From assembly GCF_027580225.2 (NCBI RefSeq), contig NC_073352.2:2916501-2980500 (forward strand): 64,000 nucleotides of DNA, read 5' to 3'. The notes below the pieces were generated by a model that was not told where the DNA came from, did not search any database, and saw nothing but the letters and a program-made list of their open reading frames with translations. How positions within the stretch are numbered: the first letter of the stretch is position 1; every line of letters begins with the position of its first letter. The DNA is from Misgurnus anguillicaudatus (lineage: Eukaryota > Chordata > Actinopteri > Cypriniformes > Cobitidae). Shown here in pieces: positions 12,027 to 21,459 of the stretch. A program made the position numbers and the translations under genes.

Positions 12027-12115
12027 TTCCCCAAAGTGTCATTTCATAACGCAGTGTAGAGTTTCCTCGAAAGGGAACGTCTTGGTTACGACTGTAACCT
12101 CTATTCCCTGAGACG
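12027..12115 (+). repeat. Internal complementary region of DIRS copy B
   Basis: After AAC at 12076-12078 the text gtcttggttacgactgtaac is the near-complement of the element's right end at about 12345-12383. The text before it should be the complement of a left terminus that has been lost. This arrangement is diagnostic of the DIRS order. Confidence 0.72.
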
Positions 12116-12386
12116 CTGTGTCTCATTGCCATAACTCTTTGTACCTGTAGCGCTTGCTTCACTTTCTTTCCAGAAGCTGTAATGATCTGTTTGCATTTTC
12201 CATTTTTGGCCTTCCAGTATTCCTCACACTTGTGACATCATCCCCTGTCGCCTATAAGATGGACTGGTTTTACAAATTATTCAGATGCATAAACGCTAAT
12301 GGCTTTCCCCAAAAGTGTAATTTCATGACACAGCATATTGTTTCCCTATCTCAGGGAACAGAGGTTACGGTCGTAACTGAGACGTT

Positions 12387-12804
12387 CTTCATATGAAGTG
12401 ATGGCATCAGTTTCCAAGGTTTCCAATGTGAGTTGTTTGTAATACTTTTACACTATTGCTTATTGGTCAATTTATGCCATAAAAACCAAATAAATACTAA
12501 ATAAGTACTTTTACTTGCATGTTGTGTTTTATATGGTCGAGAAGTGGTTGGAAGAAGTGGTCTCCGAGAATATATGGATCATAAATCCATTTATGATTAC
12601 AAATCCATTAAAATAATAAAACGTTACCTCTTCCATACCTTCTCCATCATTCAATTCTTCATTTTTACCGTTGTTCTTATGTGCTCTGCTCCATTTAAAA
12701 AATGTGTTGTAGTTTACAGCGGGCTGGTGGGAGTAGTGCATTAATACCCTTCATTCAAAAAGTGTCATGCAGTTTATTTTAATAAGTGAACTGTGTTTGT
12801 AGTG
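12387..12804. other. Intron, no recognised feature
   Basis: Sequence between the DIRS relic and a TTAA-flanked element; overlapping frames on both strands (12529-12744) show no domain. Confidence 0.4.
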
Positions 12805-13070
12805 TTAAAGCAACACTAAAGAGTTTTTTTTACCTTAAAATAACATTTCCAAAAAAGTTTCAGTCGTTCATCCACTCGAAACAGGGTGAACGGCACTTTC
12901 ACATTCGCTTTGCAGCCCTTTGTCGGCCAAAACCGCACTAGAGAAGTTTCCAATCGTCGGGTCGCGGTCCTGTAGTTCGAGTGAAAACTACAAAAACTTG
13001 CTTTATGGCAGACCTACAATACAATCAGAGCCAGCTTTGCTGCAGTAGGCAAAATAATTTACGACAGTGG

Positions 13071-14231
13071 TAATGGACTAGGGATGGGACGGTATGAAAA
13101 TTTCATATCATGATTATAGTGACCAAAGTTATCACAGTTATCATGGTTTTCTTAAAATGAGATGGAAATGTTCAAAAAGAACTGATACACACACTGAAAA
13201 CATTTTAACAAGTTTTAGTTTTGAAAATAAGCAAACAACAAATACAATTAGCAGCTATATGCAGTTTTTTAAGCATAAACATTAAATCAGGGGTGTCCAG
13301 ACTTTTTTGTGTGGTGATCTACTTTTAAAATAATAAAGCCGACAAGATCTACCTGCTAAAAAACAGTTCCATTTATTAATAACAATATAAATGTGTGTAA
13401 GGACTATAGGCTACTGCATATATCTCTACGTTGAATTAAGGGCTGTCACCATTACTCCATTCTTTTTGAGGAGTTAAAAAAAATCTTGAGTACATGCCGA
13501 GTACTCATTAAAATAGCGGAGATGTGGTTTTGATGAAACAAACTAGAAAATGACAACAATATCAGAAGCATCTCTCTCGTTCGGTCGGTCGATCGATCGC
13601 GCGCACATACACCATGCGTGTGGATCAGCTCCTGCATGAAGGCAAAAATGTGCATCCAAATTTCGGAAGTAAGACAACTTAGTTGCAGCGGGCAGGCATA
13701 AGATTTATAAAAACACACTTGAGAAGAAATCCGCAGCAACTCAAAAAGACTCGTTTCTAAGACCATAATGCCAATTTCGCGCTTTGTTTTCCCGAGGTTC
13801 GTGGAGGCGTGGAGCAGCATACACAGTTATTAACTTATATGCGATCTACCGACATTGCCTTTGCGATCGACTGGTCGTATTGGACACCCCTGCATTAAAT
13901 GAACAATAACATGGAGCCCTGAGATGTATGAACCTGCTTTAATGAACAGTACCTTAAATAAGAACATCAAATGCACACATAAACAATGAATTTAAACACA
14001 CTGCGCCTGTTACTGCCTTCTGCCACGCCTTCTCATGCAAAAAACAATGTTGCATGCGTGCGCCTGCGTCAAGCTGATTCTGGCTGGACAGGATTTACCG
14101 CGAGTTTTCAAAATCACGGTAATCAAACACAGTTGTTATGATAATTACATTTTAAACTATAATACTAACCGTCAGGACATTTTATCATGGTTAATCGTGA
14201 AACCGGTAATCATCCCATCCCTATAATGGAC
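13071..14231. mobile_element. hAT element, second layer of the nest
   Basis: Body 13079-14223 (1145 bp). The perfect 8-bp duplication taatggac is at 13071-13078 and 14224-14231. Ends are TAGGGATGGGACGGTAT on the left and TAGGGATGGGATGATTACCGG as the reverse complement of the right. It belongs with the TAGGG-type hAT elements at 34964 and 47911. Confidence 0.86.
13280..13900. mobile_element. hAT MITE, innermost layer of the nest
   Basis: Body 13288-13892 (605 bp) with the perfect 8-bp duplication cattaaat at 13280-13287 and 13893-13900. Termini CAGGGGTGTCCAGACT and, as the reverse complement of the right end, CAGGGGTGTCCAATACG. Contains a short tcggtcggtcgatcgatcgcgcgc tract but no coding domain. 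Confidence 0.88.
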
Positions 14232-14290
14232 AATTCCGCTTCCAACCTGTAGGTGGAGCAAAGAGCAAAAACTCTTTAGTGTTGCTTTAA

Positions 14291-15109
14291 GGGAGGAAAA
14301 GCTATGGTCAGATGTTTTGCATCTTCGCCGGTTCGGTCATGCTCTTAAACCTTAGAGAAAGACAGTTTTTTCAGCTTGCTTGCTATTTTTCTTCAGTTAA
14401 AAAATAATTTTGCCAAGATTTTTTCAGAGATATAGATAATATGTTATAGAATAATCATTTAGCAAATACCCAAACTATTTTTTGATTTTCCTGAAAACCT
14501 TTTCCCATATCGCATCACAAAAAATGTAAACTGGTTGATTAAATTACTTTAGATCTTATTACTTAAACATTTTAAGATGAGCATCTATCGCTTTCACGCA
14601 AACCTTTTTCACACAAGCATTTAATACTAATAATTTTCTTCTTCTTGAAAAATTCTACAGTTTAGTAAAGCCCACCCCATATTTATAAAATGCACTAGAT
14701 TTTAACTTCTTGTCTGTGAATACAAGCACCATTATGAGCTGGTGTGCTATGGGTGGTTGCCAGAGTTATGTGGTCTTTAGTGTAAGGTGGTGACTTACTG
14801 CCCCTCATCTCCAAATCTAGACATGACTCAAAACCGTTCTTCAATTTCAGAGAGATTCATAAGACATTTTTGCCTATGTTGTCATCCGCTAGCAGAGAAA
14901 TCTATATGACAAATTGCCTGGAAGAAAGTTATTTTCAATGCTGCAGTTCAATATGGTTTAAATCACTACAATAACTTTATAAACAGACAGTTCAAAGTAA
15001 ATGTCAATCTTATGTTAACCTCTTACAAAGAGAGTTTGATATATTGATAATACATACATTCTCTGAGAATCCATAACACTGGAAATGTTCAAGCAACAGC
15101 AAAAGTAAT
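14291..15109. other. Intron, no recognised feature
   Basis: AT-rich single-copy-looking sequence up to the left terminus of the DIRS element. Nothing further supported. Confidence 0.4.
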
Positions 15110-15132
15110 GTTCCCTATCAAAAGCTTTACTC

Positions 15133-15312
15133 GATGCTGCGCTGCTAAGCGCTATGGGGGAAACGTCTTTATCGTTGACCAGCTGAATATAGTGTGCAAA
15201 CACGTCAATGAAATTGACCCGGAGGTATATAGCCTCGGTTGATGACGACATCACAGCGTACCCCATGCGAGGCTATAAAATAGATGAGCAACAGCTGTGT
15301 CATCAGGTCTTT
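15133..15312 (+). repeat. DIRS left inverted terminal repeat
   Basis: 180 bp matching the reverse complement of 20387-20566 with a single difference (near 15307, G here). Outside it, 15110-15132 is unique to the left end apart from its copy in the internal complementary region. Confidence 0.92.
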
Positions 15313-15478
15313 TTATTTTCAGACCAACTCTGAATGAGTGTGTGCTACACTGAAATGCAAATCTCTCTCTTACCTTTTGAACTTCACTTGAGATCTTTGT
15401 TAGGAGTTAGATTCCAACAAGATAGAGTGCAGACTTTCTCTCTTTCCGATTTTAAAGGAGTTTAAGTTAAAGGAAAAT

Positions 15479-16800
15479 ATGAGTAAGAAGAGTCACGAGC
15501 AGTCTAAGTCGTGTTTGTTTTCGCTTTATGGCGAAGGACGACACACACACTTAACTGTTTTGTGTGTTTGGGGGAGGAGCATGCGGTCATGGTTTTGTAC
15601 AGTCTGATGAGTGCGAGCATTGTGAATCATTCACAATATAAATGATTCGTGCTCGCCGTGATTATTTCTGACCGCAACCTTAAATTAAGTTATATTTCTT
15701 CGCGTGATTCCGAAGCGCACTCCGGTGTTTCTTCGGGTTATGTGGGGGTAATTATAATAATGACGTTGATGATATCTCTCTCGGTTCTGCAGAGTTTCAT
15801 AAACCAGCCTCCGAGCGTTTCTTGCGCGATGAAAGTCGGTCGAGGAGCTTCTCGAGGTGGTAACACGCGCCAGGTTGCAAATTGATTGGCCTCGCGAGCC
15901 AGAGAACCCCAAACAAAGCAAACTAGCGGATAGGTTTCTATAGTGACAAAGGGAGAGGACGAAACATGAGCCTCTCTCTTTCTTTGAGGATCTCCATGGT
16001 GAATTAAATAAATCATGGGAAAGACCATACTCATTGCGTGCTTCATGCCCACGGCGTCAATTTATGACTATCGTGGGTACGAAGACGCGCGGATATACCG
16101 AAATGCCACAGGTGGAAGAGACGCACGCGAGTTATCTCTCGCCTGGCTCGGTATCCTCATTAAAGAAGCCTACCCTGCCCACGAAACCGTGTAAATAACT
16201 TCAGCTCTCGTGGGCAAAGCTTATCAAGCCGCAGGTCAGGCTGGTGCTGCGCTGCATACTATGGCAATATTACAGGCATACCAGACTGATCTGTTAAAGG
16301 ATTTGAGTGCAGGCGAGACGATAGACAAAGAGACATTTGACGAGTTGCGTATGACTACAGATCTGTCTCTTCGTGTCATTAAATAAACGGCTCGCGCTAT
16401 CGGCCATACTATGTCTGCTCTGGTTAACACAGAGAGGCATCTATGGCTAAATCTGTCAGGCATAAATGAGAAGGATAAAACTTTTCTTTTAAATGCCCCT
16501 GTTTCCCCATTGGGTTTATTTGGTGACACGGTTGACTCCGTTGTCACGAAATTCACTGAAGTTAAAAGCATGAGTGAATATTCCACTCTTTACAGTAGGG
16601 CTCGCCGGCGGGCGGGGCATATCATGTTACATCAGATCGCTCCGTCCCGTTGCCTTTACGAAGCCTCTCCACCTCCGCCGCCTCTGGGCTTGCGGGGGGG
16701 GGGGGCGGTTTCCAGCATAATGTTAAAGGCCCTCTGTCTTCAATGTTAAAGGCCCCCCGTGCAGGGTTTTTTAGCATTCCCCTAAGAGGAAATAATAAAA
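15479..16800 (+). pseudogene. DIRS gag-like ORF, broken
   Basis: A start at 15479 reads MSKKSHEQSKSC and then a Cys-rich stretch (TVLCVCLGEEHAV across a frameshift near 15570), typical of fish DIRS ORF1. The C-terminal half is clearer in the frame from 16204: GKAYQAAGQAGAALHTMA, then KQTARAIGHTMSAL preceded by an in-frame TAA at 16384-16386 where the family reads through, then TERHLWLNLSG and SPLGLFGDTVDSVV. A run of G residues near 16696 marks a further frame change before pol. The protein is presumed to be a nucleocapsid-like particle component. Multiple stops and shifts make it non-functional. Confidence 0.78.
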
Positions 16801-18653
16801 TTAATACCATTATCAGAGAGTCTGGCAGCGTGGAAACTACTGCCAGCCGTTTCTGCTTGGGTAATAAGCACAGTACACTTAGGATACAGAATCCAGTTTA
16901 TTCGTCGTCCTCCGCGCTTCAACGGCGTGATATTCACTTCCGTGAGACCGGAGCGAACACAAATACTGTTGCAAGAGATTCAATCTCTGTTGATGAAAGG
17001 GGCCATAGAACACGTTCCCCTCCCAGAGAGAGAGTCAGGTTATTACAGCAGAAACTTCCTGGTTCCCAAAAAGGATGGGGGGTTGCGTCCAATCTTAGAT
17101 CTTCGAGCTTTAAACAAAGCAGTGAGAGCTCTCAAGTTCAAGATGCTAACGGTCAAGACGGTTGTGGCACAAATTCAACATTACGATTGGTTTGTCACAA
17201 TCGACTTAAAGGACGCATATTTTCACATAGAAATATTGCCACAACACAGGAAGTTCCTGAGGTTCACTTTTGCAGGCGAAGCATACCAGTTTCGAGTTCT
17301 TCCATTCGGCCTAGCCTTATCACCCCGCACATACACAAAATGCATGGATGCAGCACTGGCTCCATTGAGACTCCGGGGCATCCGCATTTTAAATTACATG
17401 GATGATTGGCTAATACTAGCAAAATCGCGATAGGTGGCGCTCCAACACAAAAACATTGTGTTAGCACATCTACTTTTTCTAGGGTTGAGACTCAACGCCA
17501 AGAAAAGCGTTCTTTTTCATACCCAGAGAATGACTTATTTAGGGATAGTCTGGGATTCGATTACGATGCGGGCACATTTGTCTCCCGCACGAATCGAGGC
17601 CATTCAGCATACCCTGAGCAGAGTCAGGCTAGGCCAGGATCTCACTGTGAAATAATATCAGAGGATATTAGGGTTTATGGCATCAGCATCCACGGTGATT
17701 CCTTTGGGGCTGTTGCATATGACGCCGTTTCAGAGCCGGAGGGTTTCATCCAAGGGCCAACCCTCAAAGGCTGATTAAAGTGATGCGCCACGGGCTTCAT
17801 ACACTAACTATGTGGATAAGACCCCGGTTTGTTGCCTTGGGTCCCACGCTATGAGCGACTTGTCATCGCAAACTGCTAATGACAGACGCACCCCGGGCTG
17901 TGGGGCGACCTTAGATGGTCGTCCAGCTCAAGGGGAATGGGAGGGTCATCAGCTCGGTTGGCACATCAATTGCCTAGAGCTGACGGCTGTATTTCTGGCC
18001 CTGAAATATTTTCTCCGCCAAATGAGAAGCTGTCATGTCCTAGTGCGGATGGACAACACAGCGACAGTCTCATACTTAAGTCACCAGGGAGGTCGGCGCT
18101 CGTGCAATCTGAACAAGATAGCGAGGCAGATTTTTCTCTGGGCTCAGGACAAGTTCCTGTCACTCAGAACAGTGTACATCCCAGAAAACCTATATGTAGG
18201 AGCAGATTTACTGTCCAGGCAGACATTATCGACTGGGGATTGGAAACCCCACCCAGACATAGTGTCTCAGATATGGACCTGATTTTACAGAGAGAAAGTG
18301 GACCTCTTGGCCTCTTTTCAGATAGCGCAATGTCTCCTTTACTTCTCTCTGAGTTCCCCAGCCCCCCTGGGTCTGGACGCAATGGCGCACACATGGCCGG
18401 ACGAACGCCTTTATGCGTTTCCTCCAGTGGCGCTGCTCCCGCAGGTTCTAGCCAGAGTTCGCCAGCAAGGCTCTTGCCTCTTTCTGGTAGCACCGCGTTG
18501 GCTGAACAGAGTATGGTTTTTATAGGGATAATATCTCTCCTCAACGGCTCGCCATGGGCAAGTCTGGAGAGGAGGGGCGTTCTGTCTCATGATAATGCAT
18601 CTCAGGCCCGACCTGTGGAATCTCCATGTTTGGCTCCTAAGGGTACCAACTGA
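16780..18653 (+). pseudogene. DIRS reverse transcriptase/RNase H polyprotein, broken by stops
   Basis: In a single frame from about 16801 to 18525 the order is: LSESLAAWKLLPAVSAWV; the RT core with YYSRNFLVPKKDGG, LRPILDLRALN, WFVTIDLKDAYFH (first catalytic Asp), FRVLPFGLALSPRTYTKC and NYMDDWLILA (catalytic DD); the connection VIPLGLLHMTPFQ; RNase H with WHINCLELTAVFLALKYF (Glu), VRMDNTATVSYLSHQGG (Asp) and ADLLSRQ; and a C-terminal APLGLDAMAHTWP, APRWLNRVWF segment shared by fish DIRS elements. In-frame stops lie at 17431 (TAG), 17653 (TAA), 17776 (TAA) and 18280 (TGA). A frameshift near 18515 leads into IISLLNGSPW and a stop at 18651. The catalytic residues are intact; only stops and one shift disable it. 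Confidence 0.9.
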
Positions 18654-18659
18654 GGGACA

Positions 18660-19664
18660 CAGGTTTGTCGCCTGATGTTACTGACACTATTTTGAGTGCT
18701 AGGGTTCCTTCCACTAGAAAGAATTATGCCTTTAAATAGGGTGTCTTTGAAGCATGGTGCATGACACATAATGCAGATCCTGTTAACTGCCAGTTTGCTA
18801 CAGTTCTGAGTTTTCTGCAGGAAAAGCTGTCAGCAGCTTATGCCCATCCACTCTCAGGTTTTATGTGGCCGCTTTTTCGGCTTGCCACGCTTTGGTGGAC
18901 GGGGCGCCGCTCGGGAGGCATCCAACGATTTAGGCCTACAGCAAGAACTAAGATTCCTTCGTGGGACCTAGCTATAGTCCTTGAGGGTCTGGTTCAGACC
19001 TCCTTTTGAACCTCTAGAGTCAGCGTCTGATAGACTTCTGACACTAAAGATGGTTGTTCTAATGGCGTTAACTTCTTTAAAAAGAATTGGGGATATGCAG
19101 GCTCTGGCGATCTCGCCATCCTGTCTAGATTTTGCCCCAGGAATGGTGAAGTTGATTTTACATCCTTATCTTGATTACCTGCGTAAGATTCCCTTTTCGA
19201 CTGCACATCCGGTCATTCTTAAGACTTTCTGCCCTCCGCCGTTCACCACGCCGGAGCAGGAGTTATACCACAGATTGTGTCCAGTCCGTGCTCTTCAGAC
19301 TTATGTCCACCGCACTAGCCAGTGGCGTAAGTCAGAGCAGTTGTTTGTCTGTTTTGGGGGCCGCAACAGAGGTGCTGCAGCCACCAGGCAGTCCATATCA
19401 CATTGGGTTAGGGATGCCATTGCTCTTGCCTTTGAGGCGCGCTGTCAAGTCTCGCCAGCAGGTCTGAGAGCTCACTCCACCAGGGGAGTAGCCTCTTCTA
19501 CTGCTTTAGTAAAAGGGGCCTCCTTGCAGAGCGTTTGTGATGCGGCAGGCTGGTCCTCTCCGCATACATTCATAAGATTTTATAGCTTGGATGCTCATGT
19601 CACTCCAGGATCTTCTGTCCTCGAGTCAACATCTCAAGCTGATGTCTATGCCATTTGTCCATAA
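18660..19664 (+). pseudogene. DIRS tyrosine recombinase, frameshifted
   Basis: Begins GLSPDVTDTILSARVPSTRK, with an in-frame TAG near 18738. It continues through at least three frames: VLSFLQEKLS, then FYVAAFSACHALVDGAPLG in another frame, then IPSWDLAIVLEGL. From 18981 it stays open to TAA at 19662 with LTSLKRIGDMQAL (catalytic Arg region), CPVRALQTYV, SEQLFVCFGG, AHSTRGVASS (HxxR box) and AAGWSSPHTFIRFYSLD, which includes the nucleophile Tyr. This enzyme resolves the circular DNA intermediate into the target. The catalytic half is intact as sequence; the N-terminal half is not. The last roughly 160 bp are repeated downstream. Confidence 0.88.
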
Positions 19665-20150
19665 GAGGGGTATCCCCCACTGCTACTTTTAGTAAGGGGT
19701 GCCTCCTTACAGAGCGTTTGTGATGCGGCGGCCTGGTCCTCTCCGCATACATTCATAAGATTTTATAGCTTGGATGCTCATGTCACTCCAGGGTCTCATG
19801 TCCTCGAGTCAACATCTCAAGCTGATGTCTATGCCATTTGTCCATAAGAGGGGTATCCCCCACTGCTACTTTTAGTAAGGGGTGCCTCCTTACAGAGCGT
19901 TTGTGATGCGGCGGCCTGGTCCTCTCCGCATACATTCATAAGATTTTATAGCTTTGATGCTCATGTCACTCCAGGGTCTCAGGTCCTCGAGTCAACATCT
20001 CAAGCTGCTGTCTAAACCATTTTTCCATAAAGGGGTATTCCCCACTGCTATTTATTAGGAAGGGGTGCCTTCTTATAGATGTTTGTGAGGCGGCAGGAGC
20101 ATCCTTTCCGCACACATCCACTATTTTTTAGCTTGGTTGTTTATGTCTGA
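19501..20150 (+). repeat. Tandem array of about 181-bp units from the recombinase 3' end
   Basis: Units start with ctgct at 19501, 19680, 19863 and 20044 (spacings 179, 183 and 181 bp); the fourth is degenerate and partial. Each carries the gcgtttgtgatgcggc, ggtcctctccgcatac and tcgagtcaacatctcaagct landmarks, so each re-encodes the recombinase C-terminus containing the nucleophile Tyr. The ORF itself stops in the first unit. Confidence 0.93.
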
Positions 20151-20236
20151 GATTTCTTTGCGGTCCTTGTGCACACACTTACACATCCGTAAGGGGTCCA
20201 GACATCTCCAAGCACGGCAGCGTGGGTATTGTCGTT

Positions 20237-20345
20237 CCCCATAGCGCTTAGCAGCGCAGCATCGAGTAAAGCTTTTGATAGGGAACGGAGGGGTTACTTG
20301 ACTGTAACCTTGTTCCCTGAAAAAGCGGAACGAGATGCTGCGCTG
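20237..20345 (+). repeat. DIRS internal complementary region
   Basis: 20237-20286 is the exact reverse complement of 15110-15159 (50 bp). 20287-20345 is the exact reverse complement of 20555-20613 (59 bp). The two halves meet at AAC 20284-20286, mirroring the GTT at the element ends. In the accepted DIRS model it templates completion of the ends to give a circular intermediate. Confidence 0.93.
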
Positions 20346-20386
20346 TCTTGCCGTACAGTAGATGTCCCAGGACTGGTCTTCAAACA

Positions 20387-20566
20387 AAAGATCTGATGAC
20401 ACAGCTGTTGCTCATCTATTTTATAGCCTCGCATGGGGTACGCTGTGATGTCGTCATCAACCGAGGCTATATACCTCCGGGTCAATTTCATTGACGTGTT
20501 TGCACACTATATTCAGCTGGTCAACGATAAAGACGTTTCCCCCATAGCGCTTAGCAGCGCAGCATC
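20387..20566 (+). repeat. DIRS right inverted terminal repeat
   Basis: 180-bp partner of 15133-15312, one mismatch. The remaining right end, 20567-20613, is unique except for its copy in the internal complementary region. Confidence 0.92.
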
Positions 20567-20616
20567 TCGTTCCGCTTTTTCAGGGAACAAGGTTACAGTC
20601 AAGTAACCCCTCCGTT

Positions 20617-21459
20617 TGCCTTTCAAACACCACAAACTAATAACTGCACAAAGAGATACACCAGTCAGTTAGTAAGTTAAGTCAAATTTATTTATATTAT
20701 GTTATGTATTTTGCACGGATTTGAATCCCAGAATGACAGGTAACCCTTTCAGTCGCTTATTTTAAATGTCAATACTGACTTTCAGGCGCAAGTCACACAT
20801 GACAAGTGGGAAAAGCACAAAACTGAAAAATGAATGTTGTGTTGCCGATCACTAATGGCTGATTTATATGTTCTTGTTTATCGTAGTACTCATGATCTTG
20901 TTTTAAGTGTCTGTGACATGAATAAAAACACAGTGGTTAAACAGTGCTTTGAACAGCTGGATGTATGTGTGACTGTCTGCTCTGGTGGCGTCTTTTTCAG
21001 TCATAAATATGTGACCGTCCGGCTCAAGTGTTAAACTAATTCTAATAAGACCAGTGGTGGAATAATACAAACGGTAAAGTGGTTTCCGTGATGATACTGG
21101 TGGATATCACATGGTTGGGGAAGGCTTTTAGCCAATCAGATTTGAGCAACATAAATATATTTTTTAATAAACATAAACAGATTTTAATCATAAAATTCAA
21201 ACCCACTGTTCAAATGTTTTCTTTGGTTTACTGATAAAAACTGAATAAAGTAACAATCAGTAATGATAGAATATGTGCTCTACCTCATTTATTAAACTTT
21301 AAATGACCATTAAACGATATTGCATTGTTTATTTTTGAGTTGAGATGTCGTGGTTTAGAAGAAAAGTAAATGTAAACTTTTTCTTAACCACCTAACCAAT
21401 GCAAATAATTGTTCAAATCTGTCAATGCATTGTGTGTACATACAACTCACGGTCGGCAT
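20617..21459. other. Intron, no recognised feature
   Basis: No coding or repeat structure supported. A gtcaaatttatttatatt string near 20683 resembles the 3' tails of fish LINE/SINE elements but is too short to call. Confidence 0.4.

Larger units (their letters stand above)
9440..12386 (+). mobile_element. DIRS-type retrotransposon, truncated (right half), copy B
   Basis: Left-truncated DIRS-like element. In order it holds an RT remnant (about 10208-10680), remnants of a tyrosine recombinase (about 10970-12000), an internal complementary region (about 12027-12115) and a right terminus ending ...taactgagac before GTT at 12384-12386. The junction inside the internal region, at AAC 12076-12078, is followed by gtcttggttacgac, which mirrors the element's right end with a few differences. 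The left inverted terminus is absent; a LINE fragment abuts instead. A hAT MITE at 9522-10199 interrupts it. Confidence 0.82.
12805..14290. mobile_element. TTAA-flanked DNA transposon, outer layer of a triple nest
   Basis: TTAA at 12805-12808 and 14287-14290 flanks a body 12809-14286 whose ends are inverted repeats, AGCAACACTAAAGAGTTTTT on both sides. TTAA duplication occurs in the piggyBac and Kolobok superfamilies; the AG...CT ends fit Kolobok better, which is inference. Most of the interior is two later insertions, and the element proper is only about 330 bp once these are removed. Confidence 0.82.
15110..20616 (+). mobile_element. DIRS-type tyrosine-recombinase retrotransposon, structurally complete
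   Basis: A 5.5-kb element with the full DIRS plan: left inverted terminus (15133-15312), gag-like region, RT/RNase H, tyrosine recombinase, internal complementary region (20237-20345) and right inverted terminus (20387-20566). The outermost left 50 bp (15110-15159) and outermost right 59 bp (20555-20613) are both copied, in reverse complement and abutting, within the internal region. GTT lies at both element-genome junctions (15110-15112 and 20614-20616), and its complement AAC lies at the internal junction (20284-20286). DIRS elements replicate through reverse transcription and a circular DNA joined at this point, then insert by recombinase rather than integrase; there is accordingly no target duplication. 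All reading frames are broken, so it is not autonomous. Confidence 0.92.

Noticed and set aside
13452..13820. 122-residue minus frame
   Set aside because: Lies wholly within a hAT MITE defined by target duplications; no transposase motif.
16650..17405. 251-residue open frame, the longest in the window
   Set aside because: It is largely a shadow of the DIRS gag and RT frames; its composition (Ser/Arg rich) has no domain, and the true RT motifs are in the overlapping frame.
17937..18653. 238-residue open frame
   Set aside because: Mostly out of frame with the RNase H region; only its last part (from about 18515) carries the DIRS pol C-terminus after a frameshift.
19501..20150. Considered as a CRISPR-like array because of regular repeats
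   Set aside because: Contiguous 181-bp units without spacers, derived from a recombinase ORF in a eukaryotic genome.
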